Below, one piece after another: positions 39,420-47,818 of a stretch of 64,000 nt of DNA. The translations under genes were made by a program, and so were the position numbers. Origin of the DNA: Pseudomonas sp. A-RE-19 (GTDB lineage: Bacteria > Pseudomonadota > Gammaproteobacteria > Pseudomonadales > Pseudomonadaceae); contig NZ_JAHBDQ010000002.1 of the NCBI RefSeq assembly GCF_019956555.1, positions 142,538 to 206,537 of the forward strand. Direction: 5' to 3'. The notes under the pieces were generated by a model, which did not search any database, was not told the origin of the DNA, and worked only from the letters and a program-made list of their open reading frames with translations. The first letter of the stretch is position 1; each line of letters opens with the position of its first letter.

Positions 39420-40100
39420 ATGCACGTACTGGTTTGCGAAGACGATGAGCTGATCGCCAGTGGCATTGTTGCCGGGTTGACCGCTCAAGGCCTGACCGTC
39501 GAACACGTCGCTAGCGCCTCCAAGGCCCGGGCCATGCTCAAAGTCGCGGAATTCGACGTCATGGTGCTCGATCTCGGCCTGCCCGATGAAGACGGCCTGA
39601 AGCTGTTGCAGCAGTTGCGCCACCAAGGCCTGGAAATCCCGGTACTGATCCTCACCGCCAGGGATTCGGTCACCGACCGGGTCGACGGCCTGCAAGCGGG
39701 CGCCGACGACTACTTGCTCAAACCGTTCGACCTGCGCGAACTCGCTGCGCGTCTGCACACCTTGCTGCGACGAGTGGCGGGGCGCAGCGTCAATCTGATC
39801 GAGCACGGTCGTTTGACCTACGACCCGAGCAGTCGCGAAACCCTGCTCGGCGGCCAATCGGTGGATTTGTCGCGCCGTGAGCAATCGCTGTTGCAAGCCT
39901 TGTTGCACAACCGCGGCCGGGTCCTGTCCACCGAGCAACTGAAGGACAGCGTCTACGGTTTCAATGACGAACTGGAGAGTAATGCCCTCAACGTCCATAT
40001 CCATCACCTGCGGCGCAAACTCGGCAACGGTATCGTCGAGACCGTGCGCGGCCTGGGCTATCGTCTGGGGCCGGCCGATGGCGGAGAACAATCGAAGTGA
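39420..40100 (+). CDS. dsbR: OmpR-family response regulator of the dsb cluster
   Basis: A 226-residue transcription factor: receiver domain at residues about 1-115 (VLVCEDDELI; Asp51 region in MVLDLGLPDEDG; Lys in YLLKPFDLREL), and winged-helix DNA-binding domain about 130-220 (LSRREQSLLQALLHNRGRVLS; ESNALNVHIHHLRRKLG). It overlaps the downstream kinase start as TGATG. In P. aeruginosa an equivalent pair beside dsbDEG (DsbRS) has been reported to respond to copper and activate the dsb genes; I carry that name over by gene order, so it is tentative. Here the hemopexin gene lies between it and dsbD. Confidence 0.78.
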   Translation: MHVLVCEDDELIASGIVAGLTAQGLTVEHVASASKARAMLKVAEFDVMVLDLGLPDEDGLKLLQQLRHQGLEIPVLILTARDSVTDRVDGLQAGADDYLLKPFDLRELAARLHTLLRRVAGRSVNLIEHGRLTYDPSSRETLLGGQSVDLSRREQSLLQALLHNRGRVLSTEQLKDSVYGFNDELESNALNVHIHHLRRKLGNGIVETVRGLGYRLGPADGGEQSK

Positions 40101-41422
40101 TGAGCCTGCGTTTGCGCCTGACCCTGACCCTCGGCGCTGCCTTCGCGCTGATCTGGGCTCTGGCCGCCGCCTGGATGCTCAGTGATCTGCGCAACCAGAT
40201 GATGTTTTCCCTCGACCAGCGGTTGGTCGCCTCGGCGCGGATGGTCGCCGGGCTGCTGGAGCAACTGCCAACGTTGCCGAGCAAGGGTGAAGGCACTCAT
40301 TTCAGCGCTGAACAGCTGAGCATTCCTGGTGGCATGGCCTGTCAGGTCAGTTCATTGCGCGGCGAAATCCTGGCTCGCAGCCACAGCAGCCCCGAACAAA
40401 CTCTGGAAGCCGAAAAAATGGGCTTCCACGATCAAATGATCGACGGCGCACCCTGGCGCAGCTTCACCCTGGCGCGCGGGGATGTGCGCATTACCACCGC
40501 CGACCGACAGATCGAGCGCGAAGCGCTGAACATGTCCATTCTGCTGGCAGCCTCGGTGCCGGTCGGCGTAGCGCTGCTCGGCTGCCTGTGCCTGTTGTGG
40601 CTCGGCATCGGTCAGGGGTTGGCACCGCTCAATCGTATGCGCGATGCGCTGATGCGGCGCAGCGCCGATTCTCTGGAGCCATTGCAGATCCAGCCACTGC
40701 CCAGCGAACTGCAACCGCTGTTGGAAACCCAGAATCAACTGTTCCAGCGCATCGGCAAGACCATCGAGCGCGAACGGCGCCTGACCGGTGATGCCGCGCA
40801 CGAGTTGCGCAGCCCGCTGACCGCCATCAAAACCCACCTGCAAGTGGCGCGCATGACCGAAGGCAGCGCCCGGGATCAGTCCCTGGCACGGGCTGAAGAG
40901 GGCGCTGACCGGCTGCACCGCACGCTTGAACAATTGCTGCTGCTGGCGCGTGTCGAGGGCAGCCTGTCGTTCGATGATGGCGTGCAATGCAGCGCCGAGC
41001 AGGTAGCGAAACTGGCGATTCAGGATGCAGCAAGCGGTGATCGTCAGCGGATCAGGTTTCAGTTGCCGAGTGCATTTTCCGATGCGCCGCTGCAAATGCC
41101 CGCGGTGCTGTCGATTGCCGCGTTGCGCAACTTGCTCGACAACGCCCTGCGCCATACCCCTGGCGATGGGGCTGTGGAACTGAGCCTGGAAACCACCGGT
41201 GACCGCGTGCACTTTTTGGTGCGCGACCATGGCCCGGGGATTGCTGAAGACGACTTGCAGCACCTGACCCAACGCTTCTGGCGCAATGGCCAGAGCACCG
41301 GATGCGGCCTCGGCCTGGCGATAGTCCAGGCCATCGTCCAGCGCTGCGGTTGTACCCTGCATTTCGACAGCCGGCCGGATGGCTTGCGGGTTGAATTGAC
41401 GATGCCGTTGCAACCGGTCTAA
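40100..41422 (+). CDS. dsbS: Sensor histidine kinase of the dsb cluster
   Basis: A 440-residue inner-membrane kinase. TM1 is at about residues 8-28 and TM2 at about 148-170, enclosing a periplasmic sensor domain of about 115 residues. A short HAMP-like linker follows, then HisKA (TGDAAHELRSPLTAIKTHL, with the phospho-His in HELRSP), and HATPase_c (NLLDNALRHTPGDG; VRDHGPGIAEDD; GCGLGLAIV). The ATG at 40100 shares a base with the regulator's TGA. It is QseC/DsbS-like. The signal is inferred to be metal or redox stress in the periplasm because of the neighbouring dsb genes. Confidence 0.8.
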   Translation: MSLRLRLTLTLGAAFALIWALAAAWMLSDLRNQMMFSLDQRLVASARMVAGLLEQLPTLPSKGEGTHFSAEQLSIPGGMACQVSSLRGEILARSHSSPEQTLEAEKMGFHDQMIDGAPWRSFTLARGDVRITTADRQIEREALNMSILLAASVPVGVALLGCLCLLWLGIGQGLAPLNRMRDALMRRSADSLEPLQIQPLPSELQPLLETQNQLFQRIGKTIERERRLTGDAAHELRSPLTAIKTHLQVARMTEGSARDQSLARAEEGADRLHRTLEQLLLLARVEGSLSFDDGVQCSAEQVAKLAIQDAASGDRQRIRFQLPSAFSDAPLQMPAVLSIAALRNLLDNALRHTPGDGAVELSLETTGDRVHFLVRDHGPGIAEDDLQHLTQRFWRNGQSTGCGLGLAIVQAIVQRCGCTLHFDSRPDGLRVELTMPLQPV

Positions 41423-41441
41423 CCAACAACACAAAACCCCC

Positions 41442-41522
41442 TGTAGGAGCTGCCGAAGGCTGCGATCTTTTGACCTTTTTAGAAGCAAGATCAAAAGATC
41501 GCAGCCTTCGGCAGCTCCTACA
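41442..41522. repeat. Type-2 REPIN (32-bp perfect arms)
   Basis: Arms 41442-41473 and 41491-41522 are perfect inverted copies of a second repeat class (TGTAGGAGCTGCCGAAGG...), distinct from the GTGGGAGC class. The same class recurs at 54172-54262, and as a half-copy at 56294. Confidence 0.95.
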
Positions 41523-41632
41523 TTTATTCTGTGTTGCACACCAAATGTAACGTCTCTCCATTAGCCACCCGGCCTCCCACAGCGTTATCGTCCCCGGCAG
41601 CTTTGACTCAATGGATTGAGGTAAACAGCGCC

Positions 41633-42118
41633 ATGGATGCATCGATACACATCTGCAAGGCCACGCCTGCCGACGCCGGCATCATCAGCCGGATCGTCGA
41701 GCGTTCCATTCGCGTCGGCTGCGCGTTGGACCATCGCAACGATCCGCGAACCGTCGCCACCTGGACCCACAACAAAACCATCGACCATGTGCAGCCCTGG
41801 CTGGCCGAGCCGCGGTTGTACCTGAACATCGCCCTGTTGCAGGACAAACCGATCGGCGTTGCCATGGCGGCGATCAGCGGCAAGGTCGCGTTCTGTTACG
41901 TGCAACCGGAATGGTTTCGGCGAGGCGCCGGACAAGCGCTGGTGCACGACCTCGAGACGTGGTTGATCGCTCAGGGTTTGCCTCGGGCGCGGCTCAACAG
42001 TACCCGTACCAGCGAGGCGTTCTATCGTCGTTTGGGTTATCGAGCGTGCGCTGAAACCTTCACCGTGGCGGGACTGCACGTCATTCCCATGCACAAGGTG
42101 CTGTCGTCGCCTTCATAG
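41633..42118 (+). CDS. GNAT-family N-acetyltransferase
   Basis: A 161-residue GNAT protein. The acetyl-CoA site is visible as VQPEWFRRGAGQALVHDLE (motif A, about residues 88-106), preceded by the beta strand GKVAFCYV and followed by RLNSTRTSEAFYRRLGYRAC (motif B). The ATG at 41633 is likely; GAGG lies rather far upstream (about 11 bases). The acceptor is unknown: it could be a small amine, an antibiotic or a protein. It stands between the dsb two-component genes and pvdH, with a PvdS promoter just after it, so it is probably not part of the pvd operon. Confidence 0.75.
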   Translation: MDASIHICKATPADAGIISRIVERSIRVGCALDHRNDPRTVATWTHNKTIDHVQPWLAEPRLYLNIALLQDKPIGVAMAAISGKVAFCYVQPEWFRRGAGQALVHDLETWLIAQGLPRARLNSTRTSEAFYRRLGYRACAETFTVAGLHVIPMHKVLSSPS

Positions 42119-42135
42119 AAAGCTGACCGAGGGTC

Positions 42136-42160
42136 TAAATCCTTGAGGTCCTGATGCGTT
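42136..42160 (+). promoter_or_regulatory. PvdS-dependent promoter (IS box) of pvdH
   Basis: TAAAT (42136-42140), a 16-base spacer, then CGTT (42157-42160): a perfect match to the PvdS iron-starvation promoter. It lies about 100 bases before the pvdH ATG. Confidence 0.92.
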
Positions 42161-42261
42161 TCCAGAACAGGAAAACCTGCAAGTGCGCCCCGTGACCGGA
42201 ACGCGCACCTGCCCGGTGTGCAGTTTTGGTCACTATCAACAGCGTATTGAGGGATCGAGAG

Positions 42262-43674
42262 ATGTCAGTCGCTACCAGCCTTATCGAAGATCAGCCGGCC
42301 CGGATCGTCCTGACGCCTGCGGAGACGCTTTTTCAGTTCAACGAATCGCCGCTGCTGGCCCGTCAGAGTCAGCAAGAGTCGAATGCCCGCAGCTACCCGC
42401 GACGCATTCCGCTGGCACTCAAGCGAGCCAAGGGCATTTATGTCGAAGACGTCGAAGGTCGCAGTTTCATCGATTGCCTGGCCGGTGCGGGGACGCTGGC
42501 CCTGGGGCACAACCATCCAGTGGTGATCGAAGCGATCCAGCAAGTGCTGAGCGATGAACTGCCGCTGCATACCCTCGACCTGACCACGCCGGTCAAGGAT
42601 CAGTTTGTTCAAGACCTGTTCGGTTTGCTGCCGCCGGCATTGGCCGCGCAAGCGAAGATCCAGTTCTGCGGCCCCACCGGTACCGATGCGGTGGAAGCCG
42701 CTCTGAAACTGGTGCGCACCGCCACCGGGCGCAGCACGGTGTTGTCGTTCCAGGGCGGTTACCACGGCATGAGTCAGGGCGCGCTGAGTCTGATGGGCAG
42801 CCTGGGGCCGAAAAAGCCGATGGGTGCCTTGCTCAGCAGTGGCGTGCAGTTCATGCCATACCCTTACGATTATCGTTGCCCGTTCGGGCTCGGCGGCGCG
42901 CTGGGGGTGCAGGTCAACCTGAATTACCTGGAAAACCTGCTGAATGATCCAGAAGCCGGCGTGCAATTGCCCGCAGCGGTGATCGTCGAAGCGGTGCAGG
43001 GCGAGGGCGGGGTGATTCCCGCCGATCTCGACTGGCTGCGCGGCTTGCGACGCATCACCGAGCAGGCCGGGGTAGCGCTGATTGTCGATGAAATCCAGAG
43101 CGGTTTTGCCCGCACCGGCAAGATGTTCGCCTTCGAGCACGCCGGGATCATTCCCGACGTGGTGGTGATGTCCAAAGCCATCGGCGGCAGCCTGCCGCTG
43201 GCAGTGGTGGTCTATCGCGACTGGCTCGACACCTGGCTGCCGGGCGCGCATGCCGGGACCTTCCGCGGTAATCAGATGGCCATGGCCGCAGGCTCTGCGG
43301 TGATGCGCTACCTGACAGAGCACAAGATTTGTGAGCACGCCGCCGCCATGGGCGAGCGCTTGAGCGAACACCTGCGCATCCTGCAGTGGGATTTCCCGCA
43401 ACTGGGTGACATCCGTGGACGCGGTTTGATGCTGGGCGTCGAACTGGTCGACCCGACCGGCGCGCCGGACGCCCAAGGTCATCCACCGATATTCGCTCGT
43501 CTGGCGCCGCTGGTGCAGCGCGAATGCCTCAGGCGCGGGTTGATTCTCGAGCTGGGCGGGCGTCACGGCGGTGTCGTGCGTTTCCTGCCGCCGCTGGTGA
43601 TCACTGCCGCCGAAATCGATCGGGTGGCTGACATTTTCGGTAGGGCCATGGCCGCAGCCACCGCCAGCCTCTAA
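42262..43674 (+). CDS. pvdH: Diaminobutyrate-2-oxoglutarate aminotransferase PvdH
   Basis: Class III PLP-dependent aminotransferase, 470 residues, making L-2,4-diaminobutyrate from aspartate semialdehyde for pyoverdine; PvdL incorporates this Dab. The fold markers are GAGTLALGHNHPVV, GPTGTDAVEAALKLVRT, GGYHGMSQGALS, the PLP-contact VDEIQSGFARTGKMF, and the Schiff-base Lys in MSKAIGGSLPL. The ATG at 42262 has GAGGGA 7 bases upstream; an earlier GTG (42226) is less likely. Transcription from the IS box is expected, with mbtH 81 bases downstream in the same unit. Confidence 0.94.
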   Translation: MSVATSLIEDQPARIVLTPAETLFQFNESPLLARQSQQESNARSYPRRIPLALKRAKGIYVEDVEGRSFIDCLAGAGTLALGHNHPVVIEAIQQVLSDELPLHTLDLTTPVKDQFVQDLFGLLPPALAAQAKIQFCGPTGTDAVEAALKLVRTATGRSTVLSFQGGYHGMSQGALSLMGSLGPKKPMGALLSSGVQFMPYPYDYRCPFGLGGALGVQVNLNYLENLLNDPEAGVQLPAAVIVEAVQGEGGVIPADLDWLRGLRRITEQAGVALIVDEIQSGFARTGKMFAFEHAGIIPDVVVMSKAIGGSLPLAVVVYRDWLDTWLPGAHAGTFRGNQMAMAAGSAVMRYLTEHKICEHAAAMGERLSEHLRILQWDFPQLGDIRGRGLMLGVELVDPTGAPDAQGHPPIFARLAPLVQRECLRRGLILELGGRHGGVVRFLPPLVITAAEIDRVADIFGRAMAAATASL

Positions 43675-43755
43675 ATTTTTTGGTGCCTCGAACGTTCCTT
43701 CTACATAACGGCTGCGCACGCCGCGCGGCCCACCCTACAGCGATGGAGAGACAGC

Positions 43756-43983
43756 ATGACGTCAGTATTCGACCGCGAAGACATCCTCTTTCAGGTCGTG
43801 GTCAACCACGAAGAGCAATACTCGATCTGGCCCGACTACAAAGCCGTACCACAAGGCTGGCGTACTGTGGGCAAGAGCGGCCTGAAAAAAGAATGCCTGG
43901 CCTACATCGAAGAGGTCTGGACCGACATGCGTCCACTGAGCCTGCGCCAGAAAATGGCAGAACAGGCGGCCGTGGCTCACTGA
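43756..43983 (+). CDS. MbtH-like protein
   Basis: A 75-residue MbtH-family protein that binds and activates NRPS adenylation domains. The signature is complete: three invariant Trp in [13 protein letters not shown] and EVWTDMRP, and the NHEEQYS opening. It lies behind pvdH as PA2412 does in P. aeruginosa, where it is needed for normal pyoverdine production. GGAGAG precedes the ATG. A strong terminator ends the unit, so pvdH-mbtH is a two-gene operon. PvdL is a likely client. Confidence 0.94.
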   Translation: MTSVFDREDILFQVVVNHEEQYSIWPDYKAVPQGWRTVGKSGLKKECLAYIEEVWTDMRPLSLRQKMAEQAAVAH

Positions 43984-43998
43984 GGCATCACCCAAAAA

Positions 43999-44036
43999 AG
44001 AAGCCCGCTGAACCGGTGACGGTCAGCGGGCTTTTT
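43999..44036 (+). terminator. Intrinsic terminator of pvdH-mbtH
   Basis: The hairpin AAGCCCGCTG(A)ACC pairs with GGT-CAGCGGGCTT and is followed by a T-run. It is 15 bases after the mbtH stop. Confidence 0.88.
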
Positions 44037-44071
44037 CAGGTCTGGAATCTGTGTTGCCTGTCAGGCCGCCA

Positions 44072-44162
44072 TCGCGAGCAGGCTCGCTCCCACATTTGAT
44101 CGGTGGTGGTCACAGATTTTGTGATCGACCCAAATCCACTGTGGGAGCGAGCCTGCTCGCGA
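44072..44162. repeat. REPIN (23-bp perfect arms)
   Basis: Arms 44072-44094 and 44140-44162 of the CGCGAGCAGGCTCGC class, with a 45-base centre. It separates the convergent mbtH and fpvF units. Confidence 0.93.
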
Positions 44163-44188
44163 AGAACGATAACGCGGTCTAACTGACG

Positions 44189-45094
44189 TTACACCCCGCT
44201 CAATCCCTTGATCACCAAATCCACATTCCCCTCCAACTCGGCCACCGGATCCGCCGCATCGACGCTCAACACCACCAACCGACTGCCCGCCCCGGCAATC
44301 ACCGTTTTCACCGCGTCCGATGGCTGGCGATGATGCAACACCACCGCCACGTCATTGGCTTTGAGGGTTGCGCCCAATTGCGTCAGGGCTTCGGGCGTCC
44401 ACTCGGCATCCGGCCGTGCATCGAGGCCGACCAGCTCCAGATTAAGGCCGCCGATCAGATAGCCGAAATGATCGCTCAGGCTCATCACACTCAGATTGTC
44501 TGCATTGGCCAACCGTGACTCACTGTCGGCGCTGAGCTTGAGCAGGCGCTGTTTGAGCGCCGCCAGGTTGGCGTCGATCTTCGGTTTGGCCGCTGGCGCC
44601 AGGCGCACCAGATCTGCCGCCATCACATCCGCCATGCGGCCCATGTTATTGCTGGCCAACCAAGGCTGACTGTTCAAACCGTCAACCTTGCTGCCAGGCT
44701 GCACAGCAATGCCGGGCAGGGCGCCGTCCACGGGGCGGGCGGCATCGATTTCAATGATGCGGATATTGCTGCGACGGGCGTTCGGGTACAGCGGGTCGTC
44801 CGGCCATAGCGAGCGCAGGCCGATGACCGCATCGGCGTCGATCGCCAGTTTGCTTAGCGCCGGAGCGCCACGGCCGGTGAAGTAGGCGGTCTGTCGGCTG
44901 CCGGGAAGGTTCGCTGGCGTCGCACGTTCAAGGTTGACGTCGGTGCCTTTGAGCAGGACCTCGCCCAGGCCGTAAGTGATGGGCAGGGCGGCGAGTACGC
45001 GCAATGGTTTGGCGCTATCTGCCGCAAACAGCGGGGTGGTGACCAGCCCACACAAGGCCATGGCCAGGGTCAATTGACGCACAGAAAAAGACAT
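44189..45094 (-). CDS. fpvF: Periplasmic pyoverdine-binding protein FpvF
   Basis: A 301-residue metal-type (ZnuA-like, cluster A-I) substrate-binding protein with a Sec signal peptide (residues about 1-24). In P. aeruginosa FpvF binds pyoverdine in the periplasm and works with FpvC. The fold is visible as LRVLAALPITYGLGEVLL, DADAVIGLRSLWPD, and LSVMSLSDHFGYLIGGL. The His-rich metal loop of ZnuA is missing, as expected. The ATG follows the fpvE stop directly (TAAATG). The assignment rests on the gene order FpvGHJKCDEF. Confidence 0.88.
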   Translation of the reverse strand: MSFSVRQLTLAMALCGLVTTPLFAADSAKPLRVLAALPITYGLGEVLLKGTDVNLERATPANLPGSRQTAYFTGRGAPALSKLAIDADAVIGLRSLWPDDPLYPNARRSNIRIIEIDAARPVDGALPGIAVQPGSKVDGLNSQPWLASNNMGRMADVMAADLVRLAPAAKPKIDANLAALKQRLLKLSADSESRLANADNLSVMSLSDHFGYLIGGLNLELVGLDARPDAEWTPEALTQLGATLKANDVAVVLHHRQPSDAVKTVIAGAGSRLVVLSVDAADPVAELEGNVDLVIKGLSGV

Positions 45095-45994
45095 TTATCC
45101 GAGGTTCCCTTTCAGACTTGGAACGATGCCGCGAGCAATCGCGGCCAGGGCGAAGGCGATACCGGCCACCAGAATGATCGCGGCACCGGACGGAATGGGT
45201 AGATCAAAGACAATCGGCGCGAGAATTCCGCACAGCGTGCTGACCGTGGCGATCAGCACCGAACACCAGAAGAAACCCTTCAGCGACTGACTGAGCAAGC
45301 GCGCAGCCGCCGCGGGAATCACCAACAGCGCGCCGACCAGAATGGCGCCGATGACTTTCACCGCCGCCACCGTGATCAGGGTCACCAGAATCACGAACAG
45401 GTAATCCAGGGTCTTCACCGCCACACCGCGCACCGCCGCCAGTTGCGGGTTGAAACTGGCGAGCATGATCCGGTTGTACAGCGGCAGGGCCAGCGCCATC
45501 ACTAGCGAACCGACGATGGCCAATACCAGCAGGTCATTGCCGTTGACCGTCAGCACCGAACCGAACAGCACGTTTTCCAGAATGTGCACGTTGATCTTGC
45601 CCGCCAGAATCAACAACAGGCTGGCACCCAAGGCCAACGACACGGAAAGGAACACACCGATCAACGTGTCCGGCGCCAGCCCCGTGCGGTTGCGTAAATA
45701 GTTGAGCAAGATGCCAAACAGCAGGCAGTAACCGAACAGGCTGCCATAAGGCCCGGTGTAGGGCTCGCCGAGCAGAATACCGATAGCCACGCCGGTCAGT
45801 GCCGCGTGGCCTACGGCTTCGGAGAAAAACGCGAAGCGCTTGACCACCACCAGCGTACCCAGGCCGCCCAGCACCGGGCCGATCAACAGCCCGGCGAGCA
45901 GCGCGTTGACCACAAATCCATAGGCCAACGCTTCCGGCAGATAACCCGACGAGGCCCATCCCTGGACCATCAAACGAAAGGCTTCGTAACTCAT
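45095..45994 (-). CDS. fpvE: ABC transporter permease FpvE
   Basis: ABC-3 (ZnuB-like) permease, 299 residues, about eight to nine transmembrane helices across the sequence. VVKRFAFFSEAVGHAALTGV is the conserved early segment, and ILVGALLVIPAAAARLLS is the EAA-like coupling region for the ATPase. With FpvD it forms the inner-membrane part of the FpvCDEF system linked to iron release from pyoverdine. It starts exactly at the end of fpvD (they share one base, 45994) and is followed at once by fpvF. Confidence 0.9.
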   Translation of the reverse strand: MSYEAFRLMVQGWASSGYLPEALAYGFVVNALLAGLLIGPVLGGLGTLVVVKRFAFFSEAVGHAALTGVAIGILLGEPYTGPYGSLFGYCLLFGILLNYLRNRTGLAPDTLIGVFLSVSLALGASLLLILAGKINVHILENVLFGSVLTVNGNDLLVLAIVGSLVMALALPLYNRIMLASFNPQLAAVRGVAVKTLDYLFVILVTLITVAAVKVIGAILVGALLVIPAAAARLLSQSLKGFFWCSVLIATVSTLCGILAPIVFDLPIPSGAAIILVAGIAFALAAIARGIVPSLKGNLG

Positions 45995-46857
45995 CAGGCA
46001 GCGCTCCGGGGATGGGTCGAGAACAAAGTCAGCAGTCGCTCCGGGGTCAGCGCCTGTTTCGGCGTGGCATCAAACAGCACCCGGCGATTAAGCCCGGTGA
46101 CCCGGTCCGCCAGGCGCCCGACTGCTTCCAGATCATGCTCGATCCACAGCACGGTAATGCCGCTCTGGCGCCAGTCGCCCAATAGCCGTTCGAACACTTG
46201 AATGCCGGCCTCATCGAGGGCCGACATCGGTTCATCGAGCACCAGCAATTGCGGCGCCGGAATCAATCCCTGGGCCAACAAAACGCGCTGGCGCTCGCCG
46301 CCGGAGAGGGCGCCCATGCGCCGCTTGCGCTTGTCTTGCATGCCGACCCGTTCCAGTGCCTCGCCGATAGCCGCCGCGTAATGTTTGCTCAAGCCGAGGA
46401 ACGCCGGGCGCCGCTGGCACATGGCGGCCATGAAATCGTCGACAGTCATCGGTAAACCGCGATCGAATTCCAGCGCCTGGGGCACGTAGCCGATGATCCC
46501 GGGTTCACCGGGCCATTGCAGGCTCAAGCGGCCCTGATGCGGCATTTGCCCCAGCAGGGTCTTGATCAGCGAACTCTTGCCGCCACCGTTTGGTCCAACC
46601 AGTGCATGCACGCTGGCGGGCCGGACCTGAAAGGTCACCTTGTCGAGGATCGTCGTGCGGCCCAGCGTGAGGCTGACCTCGGCGAAATCCAGCGTCGGCC
46701 CCGAAACCTGTGGGAGCGGCGGTGCGACGATTCGACTTGCTCGCGAATGCGGTGTGTCATTTAACGATGATGTTGACTGACTGGACGCTTTCGCGAGCAG
46801 GCTCGCTCCCACAGGGGATTCGGGGGTGGTCGGGCTGATGGTTTCTTTAGCCGTCAT
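45994..46857 (-). CDS. fpvD: ABC transporter ATPase FpvD with REPIN-encoded N-terminal insert
   Basis: ATPase of the FpvCDEF transporter, 287 residues. The ATPase core starts near residue 55 (TLDFAEVSLTLGRTTILDKV). It has Walker A GPNGGGKSS, Q-loop GYVPQALEF, signature LSGGERQRV and Walker B LLVLDEP with the H-loop WIEHDLE. The first 50 residues are unlike the family: they are translated from a REPIN (46707-46815), giving SPVGASLLAKASS and SRASRIVAPPLPQ. The ATG at 46857 is firm, with CAGGAG 8 bases before it and ATGA overlap with fpvC. No in-frame Met follows before the core, so the insert should be translated. The core looks intact. Confidence 0.9.
   Translation of the reverse strand: MTAKETISPTTPESPVGASLLAKASSQSTSSLNDTPHSRASRIVAPPLPQVSGPTLDFAEVSLTLGRTTILDKVTFQVRPASVHALVGPNGGGKSSLIKTLLGQMPHQGRLSLQWPGEPGIIGYVPQALEFDRGLPMTVDDFMAAMCQRRPAFLGLSKHYAAAIGEALERVGMQDKRKRRMGALSGGERQRVLLAQGLIPAPQLLVLDEPMSALDEAGIQVFERLLGDWRQSGITVLWIEHDLEAVGRLADRVTGLNRRVLFDATPKQALTPERLLTLFSTHPRSAA
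46707..46815. repeat. REPIN within the fpvD coding sequence
   Basis: Arms CCTGTGGGAGCG... (46707-46747, an expanded variant) and the inverse ending CTCCCACAGG (46790-46815) lie inside fpvD, in its reading frame, near the 5' end. Confidence 0.9.
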
Positions 46858-47783
46858 GCGCCGGACTCCTGAATCGCCCGGACCACGGTATTGAGGTTGC
46901 CGGTCATTTCTTTTTCGTACTTGTCGGCGGTGTATTCGCCATAGGAAATGTGCGACAGCGGATACAGTTTCACCCCGGACTCACGCTGGATGGTCTCGAC
47001 GTAAGTGGACGGGAAATCCATCTCCGAAAAAATCACTTTCACGTCCAGTTCCCGCAGTTGATCGATGGTTTTTTTCAGCTGGCTGGGGCTCGGTTCGATT
47101 CCGTGGGCCGGCTCGACCACGGCGGTCACTTCCAGACCGAACTCGCGCAGCAAATAGTCGTAGGCGGCATGCACCGTGGCCACGCGCAGCTCGGCGTTCG
47201 GTGCCAGGGTCAGTTTTGCCAAGGCGTCGGCGCGCATCTGCCGCAGGCGTTTGCCGTAGGCGCGGGCGTTTTGGGTATAGGTTTTGGCATTGCTCGGATC
47301 GAGCTTGCCCAGTTCCCGGGCGATGTTGTTGACCTGGGCGATGGAGGCGCTAATCGACAGGAACGTGTGCGGGTTGACCACCTTGCCAGCGCCCCGGGCA
47401 GCGACGCCGGTGGCGGCGAGCAGGGGCACGTTTTCGTTGGCTTCGATCACCTTGATGTTCGGGGTTTCGCTGGCGGCGATCATGCGGTCGGCGAAGTCGT
47501 CATGGCCCACGCCGTTGAGTACAACCACGTCCAGCCCGCTGATGCGTTTGATGTCTTCGGCCCGTGGCTCGTAGGCATGCGGGTTGAAACCGGCCGGGAT
47601 CAGCGGCACCACCTCGGCCTTGTCGCCGACGATGTTGGCCACGTAGCTGTAATAAGGGTGCAGGGTGATGCCGATGCGCAGGCGCTTGGTTTCGTCGGCA
47701 CTGGCCCAGGGCGTCAGCAAACAGGCAAACAGGCCGACCACTAGCAGGCGAAAAAAGGACTGGCGTTGAGATGAGCTAGGCAT
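46854..47783 (-). CDS. fpvC: Periplasmic metal/siderophore-binding protein FpvC
   Basis: A 309-residue cluster A-I substrate-binding protein with an N-terminal signal peptide (residues about 1-30, FFRLLVVGLFACLLTPWASA). Likely metal-ligand regions are LHPYYSYVANIVGD, GFNPHAYEPRAEDI, NPHTFLSISASI and VIFSEMDFPS. In P. aeruginosa FpvC binds iron released from ferripyoverdine after reduction by FpvG. I chose the ATG at 47783; a TTG at 47822 overlaps the fpvK stop but starts a less typical leader. The end overlaps fpvD by 4 bases. Confidence 0.9.
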   Translation of the reverse strand: MPSSSQRQSFFRLLVVGLFACLLTPWASADETKRLRIGITLHPYYSYVANIVGDKAEVVPLIPAGFNPHAYEPRAEDIKRISGLDVVVLNGVGHDDFADRMIAASETPNIKVIEANENVPLLAATGVAARGAGKVVNPHTFLSISASIAQVNNIARELGKLDPSNAKTYTQNARAYGKRLRQMRADALAKLTLAPNAELRVATVHAAYDYLLREFGLEVTAVVEPAHGIEPSPSQLKKTIDQLRELDVKVIFSEMDFPSTYVETIQRESGVKLYPLSHISYGEYTADKYEKEMTGNLNTVVRAIQESGA

Positions 47784-47818
47784 GGGAAAGCGGTCTTCTC
47801 TCGGGTGAAGGCGAGGGT

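Noticed and set aside
41442..41522. Intrinsic terminator after dsbS
   Set aside because: The perfect 32-bp arms match a dispersed repeat also found at 54172; no T-run follows the stem.
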